DNA of 64,000 nucleotides from Paenibacillus xylaniclasticus (lineage in GTDB: Bacteria; Bacillota; Bacilli; Paenibacillales; Paenibacillaceae), in the NCBI RefSeq assembly GCF_004001065.1, contig NZ_BIML01000005.1:310001-374000 (forward strand), written 5' to 3'. Below the pieces are notes generated by a model. The model saw only the letters and a program-made list of their open reading frames with translations, had not been told where the DNA came from and made no database searches. Position 1 is the stretch's first letter; each line of letters starts with the position of its first letter. Of the stretch, positions 8,621 to 16,967 are shown one piece after another. Made by a program: the position numbers and the translations under genes.

Positions 8621-9679
8621 ATGGTCAACCCGGCAACGGATATGGAGATCGGGATTAGTACGTTTCTGGAGACAGCAACCGACCCGGCGACCGGCAAGGC
8701 AATGAGCCACGCTCAGCGAATTCGCAACGCCATCGAAGAGGTTCAAGTGGCTGATCAAGTCGGCCTCGATGTCTATGCGATCGGCGAGCATCACCGCGCC
8801 GATTATGCAGCTACCTCGCCTGCTGTTATTCTTGCGGCGGCAGCTGCTGTCACGAAAAACATCCGGCTATCTAGCGCCGTCACCGTCTTATCCTCAGACG
8901 ATCCAGTGCGAGTGTACCAGCAGTTCTCAACTGTGGATGCCATCTCGAACGGGCGGGCTGAAATTATGGCGGGCCGAGGCTCGTTCATTGAGTCGTTCCC
9001 ACTGTTCGGCTACAGCCTGGAGGACTACGACGCTCTATTCGATGAGAAGCTGGAGCTGCTGCTCAAAATCCGCCAGTCTGAGAAAGTGTCGTGGCCGGGC
9101 GGACACCGTCCAGCGATCAACAATCTAGGCGTATATCCACGATCGGTGCAAGAGCCGCTGCCGGTCTGGATCGCGAGCGGCGGCAACCCGGAATCGGCCG
9201 TTCGCGCCGGAATGCTCGGCCTGCCGATCGTATTCGCCATCATCGGCGGCATGCCAGAGAGGTTCGCCTCGCTCGTCTCGCTATATAAGCAAGCTGCCCT
9301 TCGTGCCGGTCACGATCCAAGCAAGCTGCAGATTGCGACTCATTCGCACGGCTTCATCGGCGATACAACCGAGGGAGCCGCGGACCGTTTCTTCCCAGCA
9401 ACGCAGATACAGATGAACGTCATTGGCCGCGAGCGGGGCTGGCCCGCTTACGACCGCGACGCTTTCGATGCAGCACGCAGCCTGCGCGGAGCACTTTATG
9501 TCGGCGATCCTGAATATGTCGCAGAGAAAATCGTCCTGCTGCGCCGCAATCTTGGCCTGACGCGTTTCTTCCTTCACCTCGACGTCAGTACATTGCCGCA
9601 TTCCGAAGTGCTTCACGCCATCGAGCTGCTCGGGACTAAAGTAGCACCAATCGTTCGCAAAGAGCTTGCGCGCGGTTAA
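8621..9679 (+). CDS. LLM-class flavin-dependent oxidoreductase
   Basis: 352 residues of the bacterial-luciferase-like (TIM-barrel) family. Recognisable elements are GISTF at strand 1, AIGEHH (near residue 51), the SNGRAEIMAGRGSFIESFPLFG stretch and PVWIASGG. It resembles the YhbW/YddN-like group, which use reduced flavin to oxidise an unknown substrate. A strong AAGGAGG site precedes the ATG at 8621. Monocistronic, with an inverted repeat immediately upstream suggesting tight repression and a hairpin downstream. It is not closely related to the two NtaA-type monooxygenases at 48.8 and 53.0 kb. Confidence 0.85.
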   Translation: MVNPATDMEIGISTFLETATDPATGKAMSHAQRIRNAIEEVQVADQVGLDVYAIGEHHRADYAATSPAVILAAAAAVTKNIRLSSAVTVLSSDDPVRVYQQFSTVDAISNGRAEIMAGRGSFIESFPLFGYSLEDYDALFDEKLELLLKIRQSEKVSWPGGHRPAINNLGVYPRSVQEPLPVWIASGGNPESAVRAGMLGLPIVFAIIGGMPERFASLVSLYKQAALRAGHDPSKLQIATHSHGFIGDTTEGAADRFFPATQIQMNVIGRERGWPAYDRDAFDAARSLRGALYVGDPEYVAEKIVLLRRNLGLTRFFLHLDVSTLPHSEVLHAIELLGTKVAPIVRKELARG

Positions 9680-9704
9680 TGTTGACTAACGAAGAGAAGA
9701 TTAG

Positions 9705-9764
9705 AAGGCCATGAGAGCCCACTACGCTTCTTCGCCAAGGAAGCGGATAGGATCTCATGGCCTT
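9705..9764 (+). terminator. Long hairpin after the flavin monooxygenase
   Basis: AAGGCCATGAGA (9705-9716) and TCTCATGGCCTT (9753-9764) form a 12-bp stem, and the intervening bases fold into a second helix (CGCTTC/GAAGCG). A TCCTCATTTCG tract follows; probably a terminator. Confidence 0.6.
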
Positions 9765-9907
9765 CCTCATTTCGCCAAAAAGTAAATAACCTACAAAAGA
9801 CTCCTGGATGTTGAAAAACAGCGAATCTTTCAGAAATTATGTAGAATTCTGTCGACTTGTGTTATTATTATTCCAGAATATTGACAATAAAAAAAGGAGG
9901 TTTGATT

Positions 9908-11377
9908 ATGAATTACATCGAGACGCTGCACAAACGCAACAAATTGCTCGTCAAAATTATCTGGGGCATGCTGCTGCTTGGCATCGTTGTCGACTTTCTA
10001 ACCGGCGCAGGCACGGACTCGATTATCGTGTTGGCCATCGTCGGCACAGTAACCTGCAGCATAGCGACTGTACTCACGTACAAGCGCTGGTTTCCGACCT
10101 ACATCATGTATCTTATTTCGACCATCGTTACCGTACTGACGCTGCTGCTGCTTTACACCGGCCCTATTATCTCGACTTATTTGCTCGTATACGTCAATCT
10201 TGCCATTATGACGCTGTACGGGAGCTCCCGAGCCATTGCTTACTCAACATTCATGGGCGCAGGGCTTACAGCTTACTTGATCCTCGACCCCGATTTTAAG
10301 CAAGAAGTGTTCACGAACAACAGTCCGATCACGATTTGCTTGTTCCTCGCTATGGTTGCGATTCCATTGTACGTCTCGGCCAAATTCAGCGAACGACTGC
10401 AAAGTGATGTACAGACTCAACATGATCATGCTGTTGAAGAGAGGAACAAATCGCTCGAAATGGTGGAGCAAATATCGGCTTCACTTACGCTTTTGAACGA
10501 TTTCAGCTCTAAGCTGAAGCACAACATTACGTCCACGGGTGCTATTTCGAAGGAAGTCACGACTGCCTTCAACGAAATTACATCCAGCATCGAGACACAG
10601 ACGTCGAGCATTAACGAGATTAGCGATTCAATTGTACAAATCGAGCAATCGGTTACTTCACTGGCACATCGCTCGAACGAAATGAGATCGCTGTCCGTCA
10701 GCTCTGCTCAATTAACTCAATTCGGCAGCGAAGAAGCCAACAGACTCGAATCCGAAATGAAGCATATTAACGATACCATCGACGAATCCGTTCGGTTGAT
10801 GAATGAGCTCGGTGAACAGAACGAGCTAATCGGTGATATCGTGTCGACGATCAAACATATTTCTGCACAGACGAATCTGCTCGCCTTGAATGCCGCGATT
10901 GAAGCGGCTCGCGCTGGTGAACATGGTCGTGGCTTCGCCGTCGTCTCGCACGAAATTCGCAAGCTTGCCGAGACGTCTCAACAGTCCACCGAGCAGATTG
11001 AACAAATTCTCGAAAGCATCCGGACCAAGACCGAGCTGGCTGCGGAGCAGGTACTCCAAGGACAGCAATCCGTAATTGACGGCAGTTCTGCTGCACAGAA
11101 GGTCGTCCAGGTAATGCGCTCATTAGCCGAAGGCACAGAAAGGCTCGACGATCACTCTGAGCAGGTCGATCGATCGGCTTCAGAGCTCACCCAGCAATAC
11201 TCGCGCATTACGGATCAGATCGTGACGATCGCCGGCATTACCGAGCAGAATATGGCGGCTACACAGGAGATGTCGGCCAGCATGACGACACAAGACGCCC
11301 GAATTCTCGACATTGTCGAAAGCTTCCTGCAGCTCGATAAACTGACCTCCGATCTGCACAGCATGACCGAGAAATAA
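9908..11377 (+). CDS. Methyl-accepting chemotaxis protein with multi-span N-terminal membrane domain
   Basis: 489 residues from the ATG at 9908, which follows AAGGAGG. Residues ~15-170 contain about six hydrophobic segments with no large periplasmic domain. The rest is an MCP signalling domain: a long coiled coil with the hairpin tip [15 protein letters not shown] (near residue 330), which contacts CheA/CheW. No HAMP domain is evident. The sensor probably detects a membrane-associated or energy-related signal, which is inference. Monocistronic; no chemotaxis genes are nearby. Confidence 0.88.
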   Translation: MNYIETLHKRNKLLVKIIWGMLLLGIVVDFLTGAGTDSIIVLAIVGTVTCSIATVLTYKRWFPTYIMYLISTIVTVLTLLLLYTGPIISTYLLVYVNLAIMTLYGSSRAIAYSTFMGAGLTAYLILDPDFKQEVFTNNSPITICLFLAMVAIPLYVSAKFSERLQSDVQTQHDHAVEERNKSLEMVEQISASLTLLNDFSSKLKHNITSTGAISKEVTTAFNEITSSIETQTSSINEISDSIVQIEQSVTSLAHRSNEMRSLSVSSAQLTQFGSEEANRLESEMKHINDTIDESVRLMNELGEQNELIGDIVSTIKHISAQTNLLALNAAIEAARAGEHGRGFAVVSHEIRKLAETSQQSTEQIEQILESIRTKTELAAEQVLQGQQSVIDGSSAAQKVVQVMRSLAEGTERLDDHSEQVDRSASELTQQYSRITDQIVTIAGITEQNMAATQEMSASMTTQDARILDIVESFLQLDKLTSDLHSMTEK

Positions 11378-11382
11378 GAACG

Positions 11383-11410
11383 CGGCCCGGCGAATATGCC
11401 GGGCCGTTGT
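11383..11410. terminator. Hairpin between convergent genes
   Basis: CGGCCCGGC (11383-11391) and GCCGGGCCG (11398-11406) form a 9-bp GC-rich stem between the convergent MCP and UDG-like genes. The T tract is short on both sides. Confidence 0.5.
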
Positions 11411-11415
11411 ATTGG

Positions 11416-12162
11416 TTATAGTGTACAGAAATGAGCATCCAGCTTCTTCTTCATTGCCTTGACATGCTCCGCGAATTGCCTATGCCGATGCCCGTTCGCT
11501 CCGGACGGATGCGGAAATCCCCACAAGCACCGAGCCCTGTCCAGCAGCCTCTCTTCTACGAATTGCCGCAGACCGTTCTCCACACTTACACCTAGCGGGA
11601 TAATTAACGCCTGCCTCATATAGTCCAGCTGCTCCTCGATCGTCGACCGAGCTTCCCGTTTCAACAGCGGGTGAGTAAGCAATGGAGGGGTCGTTCCATT
11701 GTAATTACGTTTATTGACGAACACCGGGAACCGGAGCACCGATGTCGTATGCAGCAGCTGCTGCCCAGACTCAAACAGCTCGCTGCACGATGTCAGCTGC
11801 AGCTTATGATGTAAGCCAAGCTCATCCAGCATACTGATTAAGTTTTGCCGCATCGGGCCAGCGAATCGGGCCGCCTCCTTCACCCGCTGGCAGACCTCTT
11901 CATCACTTCGTCCCTCTTCGAGACAAGCGCGAGCTACGCGGAATGCGATCTCCATCTGAGACCAGCCAGGAGTCAAGCCGATAATCACAATCTTCGCGTC
12001 CGGATTCACGTACTCGTTGTGCGGAGCGTAGTACATCTCGACCTTCCCGTTACGCTCCATCAGCAGCGTCTCGGTCAGCAGTTCGTCCTTCGTCAACCTC
12101 CGGTGAAGAGGCAGCGCCAGAATCGCCTCTCTATATCGGTCTAAGTAGTGCGTGATAAGCAT
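11416..12162 (-). CDS. Protein of possible uracil-DNA-glycosylase superfamily fold, function unknown
   Basis: 248 residues from the ATG at 12162 (GGAGG six bases upstream). I do not recognise a characterised family. Two stretches recall UDG-superfamily motifs: IVIIGLTPGWSQ (near residue 55, like the GxxPG loop of SMUG1/family-4 enzymes) and WGFPHPSGANGHR near the C-terminus (like the HPSPxS/N loop that inserts into DNA). The order and spacing, about 150 residues apart, also fit. No Fe-S cysteine set is seen. A repair or nucleic-acid role is therefore plausible but unproven. Monocistronic. Confidence 0.5.
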   Translation of the reverse strand: MLITHYLDRYREAILALPLHRRLTKDELLTETLLMERNGKVEMYYAPHNEYVNPDAKIVIIGLTPGWSQMEIAFRVARACLEEGRSDEEVCQRVKEAARFAGPMRQNLISMLDELGLHHKLQLTSCSELFESGQQLLHTTSVLRFPVFVNKRNYNGTTPPLLTHPLLKREARSTIEEQLDYMRQALIIPLGVSVENGLRQFVEERLLDRARCLWGFPHPSGANGHRHRQFAEHVKAMKKKLDAHFCTL

Positions 12163-12259
12163 GCTTCGCCTCCACATCGTGATATAACCAAGTATAAACT
12201 ACGAACTACCGTCACGATGCACCGATCCGCGTAATCATTCTTATTCTGGACACCCCTGA

Positions 12260-12292
12260 TTAGCACCTGGTATTAAGATCTTGTGCTATAAT
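12260..12292 (+). promoter_or_regulatory. FapR-like operator overlapping the fabI promoter
   Basis: TTAGCACCTGGTATTAA (12260-12276) is a near-match to the 17-bp FapR palindrome TTAGTACCTxxTACTAA of Bacillus. A TATAAT box follows at 12287-12292, so the operator covers the -35 region. FapR is the malonyl-CoA-sensing repressor of fatty-acid synthesis genes, and fabI is a classic FapR target. Confidence 0.7.
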
Positions 12293-12341
12293 TATACTAA
12301 GATTATGTACTCAAATCGAAAATGCTGGAGGATAACACACG

Positions 12342-13121
12342 ATGACCGGAATAATGTCAGGAATGAACATTGTCGTAATGGGAGTCGCCAATGAACGAAG
12401 CATCGCTTGGGGAATTGCGAAGTCACTGCACCGCGCGGGTGCAAGCTTAATATTCACCTATCGCAAAGAACGCTCTTATCAGAAGCTCTCGCAGCTGCTA
12501 GCGGCACATGAGATCAGGCCGCTGCTATGCGTTTCCTGCGATGTAGCCGACGATGCAAGCATTGAAGCAGCCTTTGCCGAAATTAAGACTCATGTACCCG
12601 TCATCCATGGGCTGGCGCACTCCGTCGCGTTCGCCGAGAAGGACGACCTGCAGGGCGATTACGTCGATACGACCCGCGAAGGCTTCCGCCTAGCTCACGA
12701 TATTAGCGCTTATTCGCTTGTATCCGTAGCAAGGGCATGCAAGCCATTGATGACGGAAGGCGGAAGCATCGTCACCCAGACGTATCTGGGCGCGGAGCGA
12801 GTCGTTAACAATTATAATGTCATGGGTGTGGCCAAGGCAGCGCTGGAGGCAAGCGTCCGGTATTTAGCCGACGATCTTGGACCGCATCGAATTCGGGTTA
12901 ACGCCATCTCTTCCGGTCCAATACGTACGCTGTCGGCCAAAGGCGGGGTATCCGGATTCACTGATCTGTTCGCCACTATCCAGAGTAAAGCCCCACTTCG
13001 CAAAAATGTCGATCAAGATGAAGTAGGCGACGCAACGATGTTCTTGCTTAGCTCGCTCTCTCGCGGCATTACCGGAGAAGTGATTCACGTCGACTCTGGC
13101 TATCACATTCTCGGATATTGA
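12342..13121 (+). CDS. fabI: Enoyl-[acyl-carrier-protein] reductase (NADH/NADPH), FabI type
   Basis: 259 residues, the usual FabI length. It reduces trans-2-enoyl-ACP in the last step of each fatty-acid elongation cycle. Diagnostic sequences are NIVVMGVANERSIAWGIA at the N-terminal nucleotide site, the catalytic Tyr-x6-Lys in YNVMGVAKAAL, and GPIRTLSAKG in the substrate loop. The start follows GGAGG with a 10-base spacer. It stands alone with its own promoter and FapR-like operator. The sequence diverges moderately from Bacillus FabI, but all catalytic residues I can check are present. Confidence 0.93.
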   Translation: MTGIMSGMNIVVMGVANERSIAWGIAKSLHRAGASLIFTYRKERSYQKLSQLLAAHEIRPLLCVSCDVADDASIEAAFAEIKTHVPVIHGLAHSVAFAEKDDLQGDYVDTTREGFRLAHDISAYSLVSVARACKPLMTEGGSIVTQTYLGAERVVNNYNVMGVAKAALEASVRYLADDLGPHRIRVNAISSGPIRTLSAKGGVSGFTDLFATIQSKAPLRKNVDQDEVGDATMFLLSSLSRGITGEVIHVDSGYHILGY

Positions 13122-13143
13122 TGACCTGAAATTCATGATTTTG

Positions 13144-13182
13144 GGCAGGCGGTTCCAATGACCTATCGCGGAGCCGCCTGCC
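13144..13182 (+). terminator. Hairpin after fabI
   Basis: GGCAGGCGG (13144-13152) pairs with CCGCCTGCC (13174-13182). No T tract follows, so this may be a weak or processing hairpin. Confidence 0.4.
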
Positions 13183-13392
13183 TGATATCGCTGCCGCAGT
13201 ACCTCAACCCTGCCGACCAACAACAACAGCCCTCCTCTTCCATGCCGATTATTACGAATTATTATAGCCCATATCCGTTATATCAATCATTCCATTAAAG
13301 GATATTCTTGTATTCCATCGAATAATTTAGAAATACAGTTCTACTGTGACGTTCTATTATTCCAATGATACAAGGAGATTGATTAGGTACTT

Positions 13393-14664
13393 ATGATATA
13401 CAAGAAGTTATTGGCCCTATTCCTGTCTCTCGTCGTCATGTTGACAGCCTTCGCGTCCTCCAGCTATGCCTCGCCAAAACCCCAGCCGGTAAAGGTTGTA
13501 TTGGACGGTACCTCCGTGTCCATACCGGATGGCCAGCCATTCGTCACTCAAGGCACTACGTTCGTGCCTATGCGATCTTTATTCAAGCTGCTAGACATTC
13601 AAATCACCTGGAACAGCCAGCAGCAAACCGTATCCGGCAGCAGAGGCAATCTCAGCTTCTCACTGCAGATCGGCAGTACGAAGGCAGAGGTGAACGGCCG
13701 CGCCGTACAATTGTCAGCCGCACCACGTATCATACACAACGTAACCTACGTACCACTCCGCTTCGTCAGTGAGGCAACTGGCTATAAGGTCGGCTGGACC
13801 GCCGCTTCGAATACGATTACCCTTACTTCGCCGCCACAGAAGGCTGCAAGCAAAGGATTTTTGTGGCGAGTGCAGCATGATGGAAACACGGTCTACTTGC
13901 TTGGATCGATCCACGCTGCGAGCGACTCGATGTATCCGCTGCGGCCTGAAATCGAGCAAGCGCTCAACTCCGCCGATTATCTAGGGGTCGAGGCTGATAT
14001 TACAAGCCCTAACCAAGAGTCTCTCTCCAGCTTCATAAAGACGAATGGCATGTACAACGATGGCACAACATTAAAGGATCATATATCTGCGGCGACCTAC
14101 CGTAAGCTTACGACCGCTCTCGCATTACAAGGACTTGATCCGAACTCGATGGATAACTACAAGCCTTGGTACGTTGATCTCGTGCTGCAGACCTTGAAGT
14201 TGCAGCAAAGCGACTATGAGACCGCGCTCGGTATTGATGCCTACCTGCTGCAGAAAGCGAAGGAAAACGGCAAGACCATTATTGAGCTTGAATCCGTTGA
14301 GCTGCAATGGGGAGTATATAGCGGATTCTCGGATTCGCTGCAGGAGGCTCTGCTTAACGGAGCGATTAACTCTTTCAGCCAAGACATCGATAACAACGCC
14401 GGTATAGACGAATTATCGAAAATGTGGACGACCGGGGATGAGCAATTACTCGTTCAATATACAAATGCGATCGCGGCGACACCGGAGTATTATGAAGGTT
14501 TTATAGCGAAGCGCAACGACGGTATGACCGAGAAGATTAAGGGCTACCTTATGAGCGCGGACAAGAAAACGTATCTGATCGTCGTAGGCGCACTTCATAT
14601 GCTCGGGCCGGACGGTATCGTAACCCAATTGGAGAATGCCGGATACACGGTAGACAAACTTTAA
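13393..14664 (+). CDS. Secreted protein: copper-amine-oxidase-N domain fused to TraB/GumN domain
   Basis: 423 residues. A signal peptide (residues 1-26, cleavage after SSYA) is followed by a copper amine oxidase N-terminal-like domain (residues ~30-145: VTQGTTFVPMRSLFKLLDI, then TYVPLRFVSEATGYKV). Residues ~155-423 form a TraB/GumN domain with the two GxxH motifs LLGSIH and VVGALH, thought to form a metal-dependent active site related to the Tiki proteases. The N-domain is used by Paenibacilli in many wall or surface proteins. Probably extracellular; substrate unknown. A strong terminator follows. Confidence 0.85.
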   Translation: MIYKKLLALFLSLVVMLTAFASSSYASPKPQPVKVVLDGTSVSIPDGQPFVTQGTTFVPMRSLFKLLDIQITWNSQQQTVSGSRGNLSFSLQIGSTKAEVNGRAVQLSAAPRIIHNVTYVPLRFVSEATGYKVGWTAASNTITLTSPPQKAASKGFLWRVQHDGNTVYLLGSIHAASDSMYPLRPEIEQALNSADYLGVEADITSPNQESLSSFIKTNGMYNDGTTLKDHISAATYRKLTTALALQGLDPNSMDNYKPWYVDLVLQTLKLQQSDYETALGIDAYLLQKAKENGKTIIELESVELQWGVYSGFSDSLQEALLNGAINSFSQDIDNNAGIDELSKMWTTGDEQLLVQYTNAIAATPEYYEGFIAKRNDGMTEKIKGYLMSADKKTYLIVVGALHMLGPDGIVTQLENAGYTVDKL

Positions 14665-14680
14665 TCCTATACGAATACGT

Positions 14681-14716
14681 AAAGCCTGCACGTACGCAAT
14701 GTGCAGGCTTTTTTTC
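14681..14716 (+). terminator. Strong intrinsic terminator
   Basis: AAAGCCTGCAC (14681-14691) pairs with GTGCAGGCTTT (14701-14711) and runs into TTTTTTT. It terminates the TraB-family gene. Confidence 0.88.
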
Positions 14717-14752
14717 ATGCAGACGATACATGACATTCCCCGCTCTAAAATG

Positions 14753-14784
14753 AACAAAGCCTGCATCAAAATGCAGGCTTTGTT
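14753..14784. terminator. Second hairpin with the same GCCTGCA core
   Basis: AACAAAGCCTGCAT (14753-14766) and ATGCAGGCTTTGTT (14771-14784) form a perfect 14-bp stem with a 4-base loop. It shares the GCCTGCA/TGCAGGC core with 14681-14716 and 4088-4110. Confidence 0.6.
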
Positions 14785-14802
14785 GCACCCCGGCAGAAAT
14801 CT

Positions 14803-14874
14803 CTACAAAGTCGTATAAATGCGATAGATCAGTGCTGCCGCCTCTTCTTTGCTCGTGTTCTGCTTCGGCTTGAA
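14803..14874 (-). pseudogene. Remnant of an SLH-domain gene (last 23 codons)
   Basis: On the minus strand, 23 codons ending in TAG encode FKPKQNTSKEEAAALIYRIY plus three residues. This is the C-terminal half of an S-layer-homology repeat (NTSxEEAAxxIYR). The preceding in-frame codon is TAG, and nothing upstream continues the domain. It is too short to work alone and looks like the decayed tail of a deleted surface-protein gene. Confidence 0.5.
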
Positions 14875-14950
14875 CTACTATATATCTAGAACATCCAAAA
14901 TTTTTGTTACATTATTATTGCTCCTAACATAGAATTCGCTAATAAAATGA

Positions 14951-14993
14951 AAAAGAGCCAGACATGCTGAAAAATACAGCTGTCTAGCTCTTT
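14951..14993 (-). terminator. Intrinsic terminator of fba
   Basis: On the minus strand, AAAGAGCTAGACAGCTG pairs with CAGC(A)TGTCT(G)GCTCTTT and is followed by TTTCATTTT. It lies 18 bases past the aldolase stop. Confidence 0.75.
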
Positions 14994-15010
14994 CTATTGG
15001 TATGTCGTTC

Positions 15011-15868
15011 TTACGCTTTGCCGGACGAACCGAACTCGCGCATTTTGCCGATAACCGTTGCTTTGATTGCGTCGCGGCCTGGAGCCAGGAATTTACGAGG
15101 GTCGTAAACTTTAGCGTCGTTAGCCAGAATTTCACGAGCAACCTTCGTGAACGCGATTTGGTTCTCCGTGTTCACGTTGATTTTAGCCGTACCAAGGGAT
15201 ACCGCACGCTTGATTTGCTCCGTTGGGATACCCGTGCCGCCGTGCAGTACGAGCGGAAGCTTGATCGTTTGGCAGATCTCTTCCATCTCTTTGAAGCCCA
15301 GTTTAGGCTCGCCCTTGTAAGGGCCGTGAACCGAACCGAGTGCTGGCGCGAGGCAGTCGATACCCGTACGTTCTACGAGCTCTTTGCACTCTTTAGGATC
15401 AGCGTAGATAACGCCGTCTGCTACTACATCGTCTTCTTGGCCGCCAACCGTACCAAGCTCTGCTTCGACCGAAACGCCGCGAGCGTGTGCGTAGTCAACA
15501 ACCTTCTTCGTCGTCTCAACGTTCTCTTCGAACGGGTGGTGCGAAGCGTCGATCATGACGGACGTGAAGCCAGCGTCGATCGCTGCTTTACATTTCTCGA
15601 AGCTCGAACCATGGTCGAGGTGGATTGCAACCGGAACCGTAATTTTCATTTCTTCAATCAGCGACTTAACAATTGCCGTTACGACCGTGAAGCCGCCCAT
15701 ATAACGAGCTGCACCTTCGGATACGCCCAGAATAACCGGCGATTTCTCTTCTTCAGCTGCAGCAAGAATCGCTTGCGTCCATTCCAGGTTGTTGATGTTG
15801 AATTGACCAACAGCGTAACCTTCTTTAAGACCTTTGTTAAGCATGTCCTTCATTGATTCCAATGCCAT
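15011..15868 (-). CDS. fba: Class II fructose-1,6-bisphosphate aldolase
   Basis: 285 residues, the usual length of Bacillus FbaA. It reversibly splits fructose-1,6-bisphosphate into dihydroxyacetone phosphate and glyceraldehyde-3-phosphate using zinc. Zinc and active-site elements are visible: [38 protein letters not shown] and NVNTE. The start follows GGAGGACTT. Codon use is strongly biased, consistent with high expression. It has its own terminator and a long upstream region with an inverted repeat, so it is probably a single-gene unit. Confidence 0.95.
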   Translation of the reverse strand: MALESMKDMLNKGLKEGYAVGQFNINNLEWTQAILAAAEEEKSPVILGVSEGAARYMGGFTVVTAIVKSLIEEMKITVPVAIHLDHGSSFEKCKAAIDAGFTSVMIDASHHPFEENVETTKKVVDYAHARGVSVEAELGTVGGQEDDVVADGVIYADPKECKELVERTGIDCLAPALGSVHGPYKGEPKLGFKEMEEICQTIKLPLVLHGGTGIPTEQIKRAVSLGTAKINVNTENQIAFTKVAREILANDAKVYDPRKFLAPGRDAIKATVIGKMREFGSSGKA

Positions 15869-15903
15869 TGTTGTAAGTCCTCCTTCAAGATAATAACGGT
15901 TTG

Positions 15904-15925
15904 ATGACTAGACTTGTCTAATCAT
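15904..15925. promoter_or_regulatory. Inverted repeat upstream of fba
   Basis: ATGACTAGAC and GTCTAATCAT form arms matching at 9 of 10 positions around TT, about 20 bases upstream of the fba ribosome site. It could be an operator or part of the leader. Confidence 0.35.
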
Positions 15926-16130
15926 ACCCAAATCAGCCGCGATTTAAAATGGCGTTCTTAAATGCAGCGTCATTAGTACGAACGGAATGGGGATTGCCTC
16001 AGCCTCGTTCACGTTCTTCTTATATTTCTACATGTTAACACAATTTTTATTATAAAACTACCAATAGACACAGTCTGATGCCCATACATTTGTCCTGCTT
16101 TTGCCGAAGACTTTCTGTACATATAACACA

Positions 16131-16154
16131 AAGGACGCCTATTCAGGCGCCCTT
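16131..16154 (-). terminator. Hairpin after the FMN reductase gene
   Basis: AAGG(A)CGCCT and AGGCG(C)CCTT form a stem with a 4-base loop. On the minus strand it is followed by TTTGTGTT, 13 bases after the gene stop. Confidence 0.6.
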
Positions 16155-16166
16155 GGCAGTATATGA

Positions 16167-16706
16167 CTAGGGTCTTAACGTTTTTAAAGCGCCGCTCCAA
16201 GCAAGCACTTGGTCAAGCATCCCGTTCACATTCGTTAGGTGCAGATCTGCCGGCTTGAATACACCATTCTCGAAATCCGTAAACAGCGACAACGCCGGAT
16301 GAATGCGAACGTCCGCAACAGACAGCTCACCGAGAATGCCGCGCAGATGCTCCGCCGCACGCGCACCGCCTACAGAGCCGTAGCTGACGATGCCGGCCGC
16401 TTTATTGTTCCAAGCCTCGCGGGCGTAGTCGAGCGCATTCTTAAGCGCCGCCGTAATGCTGTGATTGTACTCCTGCACAATGAAGATGAAGCCGTCTAAG
16501 CTGGTCAACTTCTCGTTCCAAGCTGCCGCTTGAGCCGTTGCGTCCTCTTCCCCGAACATTGGAAGCTTGTAATCCGCGATGTCGACGATTTCATAATTTG
16601 CGTCACCGCGTTGATCCGCTACTTTCTTCACCCATTCCCCTACTTGGGGGCTTACACGGCCTTGACGGGTACTTCCGAGAATAATGCCAATGTTCAATTT
16701 GGACAT
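16167..16706 (-). CDS. NADPH-dependent FMN reductase-family protein
   Basis: About 179 residues with a flavodoxin-like fold: the FMN phosphate loop GSTRQGR near the N-terminus, PMFGEED, then VQEYNHSITAALKNALDYA, which is the family's second FMN-contact region. These enzymes transfer electrons from NADPH to FMN or quinones. Two adjacent ATGs (16709, 16706) follow GGAGGG; the second has better spacing. Monocistronic. In principle it could supply reduced flavin to the monooxygenases at 8.6, 48.8 and 53.0 kb, but it is unlinked to them and this is speculation. Confidence 0.85.
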   Translation of the reverse strand: MSKLNIGIILGSTRQGRVSPQVGEWVKKVADQRGDANYEIVDIADYKLPMFGEEDATAQAAAWNEKLTSLDGFIFIVQEYNHSITAALKNALDYAREAWNNKAAGIVSYGSVGGARAAEHLRGILGELSVADVRIHPALSLFTDFENGVFKPADLHLTNVNGMLDQVLAWSGALKTLRP

Positions 16707-16928
16707 CATCTGTCCCTCCTATTGGAATAGCGCTTATCACTAGCTTACCTGAATTGTTCCAAAATATTCATCACATACTACTCCACTGCACTGTTTTTTC
16801 ATACTCGATACCTCCCTCCCTTTCAGCTAAATTCTCTCACTTGCATAATTGGAAATATTTTGATATGTTCAAAAGGTCGAATGTAGTTCCTCAGTCTCAT
16901 GAACCCGCTAGTTAGGGAGGATGGATCT

Positions 16929-16967
16929 ATGTATTTAATTATGGTTCGGAGCGTTCGTCTATGCTAA
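16929..16967 (+). CDS. 12-codon upstream ORF coupled to the methyltransferase start
   Basis: ATG at 16929 lies eight bases after GGGAGG (16915-16920) and encodes MYLIMVRSVRLC followed by TAA at 16965-16967. The methyltransferase ATG (16961) lies inside its last codons, in another frame. The best ribosome site in the region therefore serves the small ORF, and the downstream gene would be read by coupling. No similarity of the peptide is recognised. Confidence 0.4.
   Translation: MYLIMVRSVRLC

Noticed and set aside
15002-15856. 284-codon plus-strand ORF
   Set aside because: It lies exactly opposite fba, a highly codon-biased gene whose complement is often open. Its translation shows no domain and there is no ribosome site.
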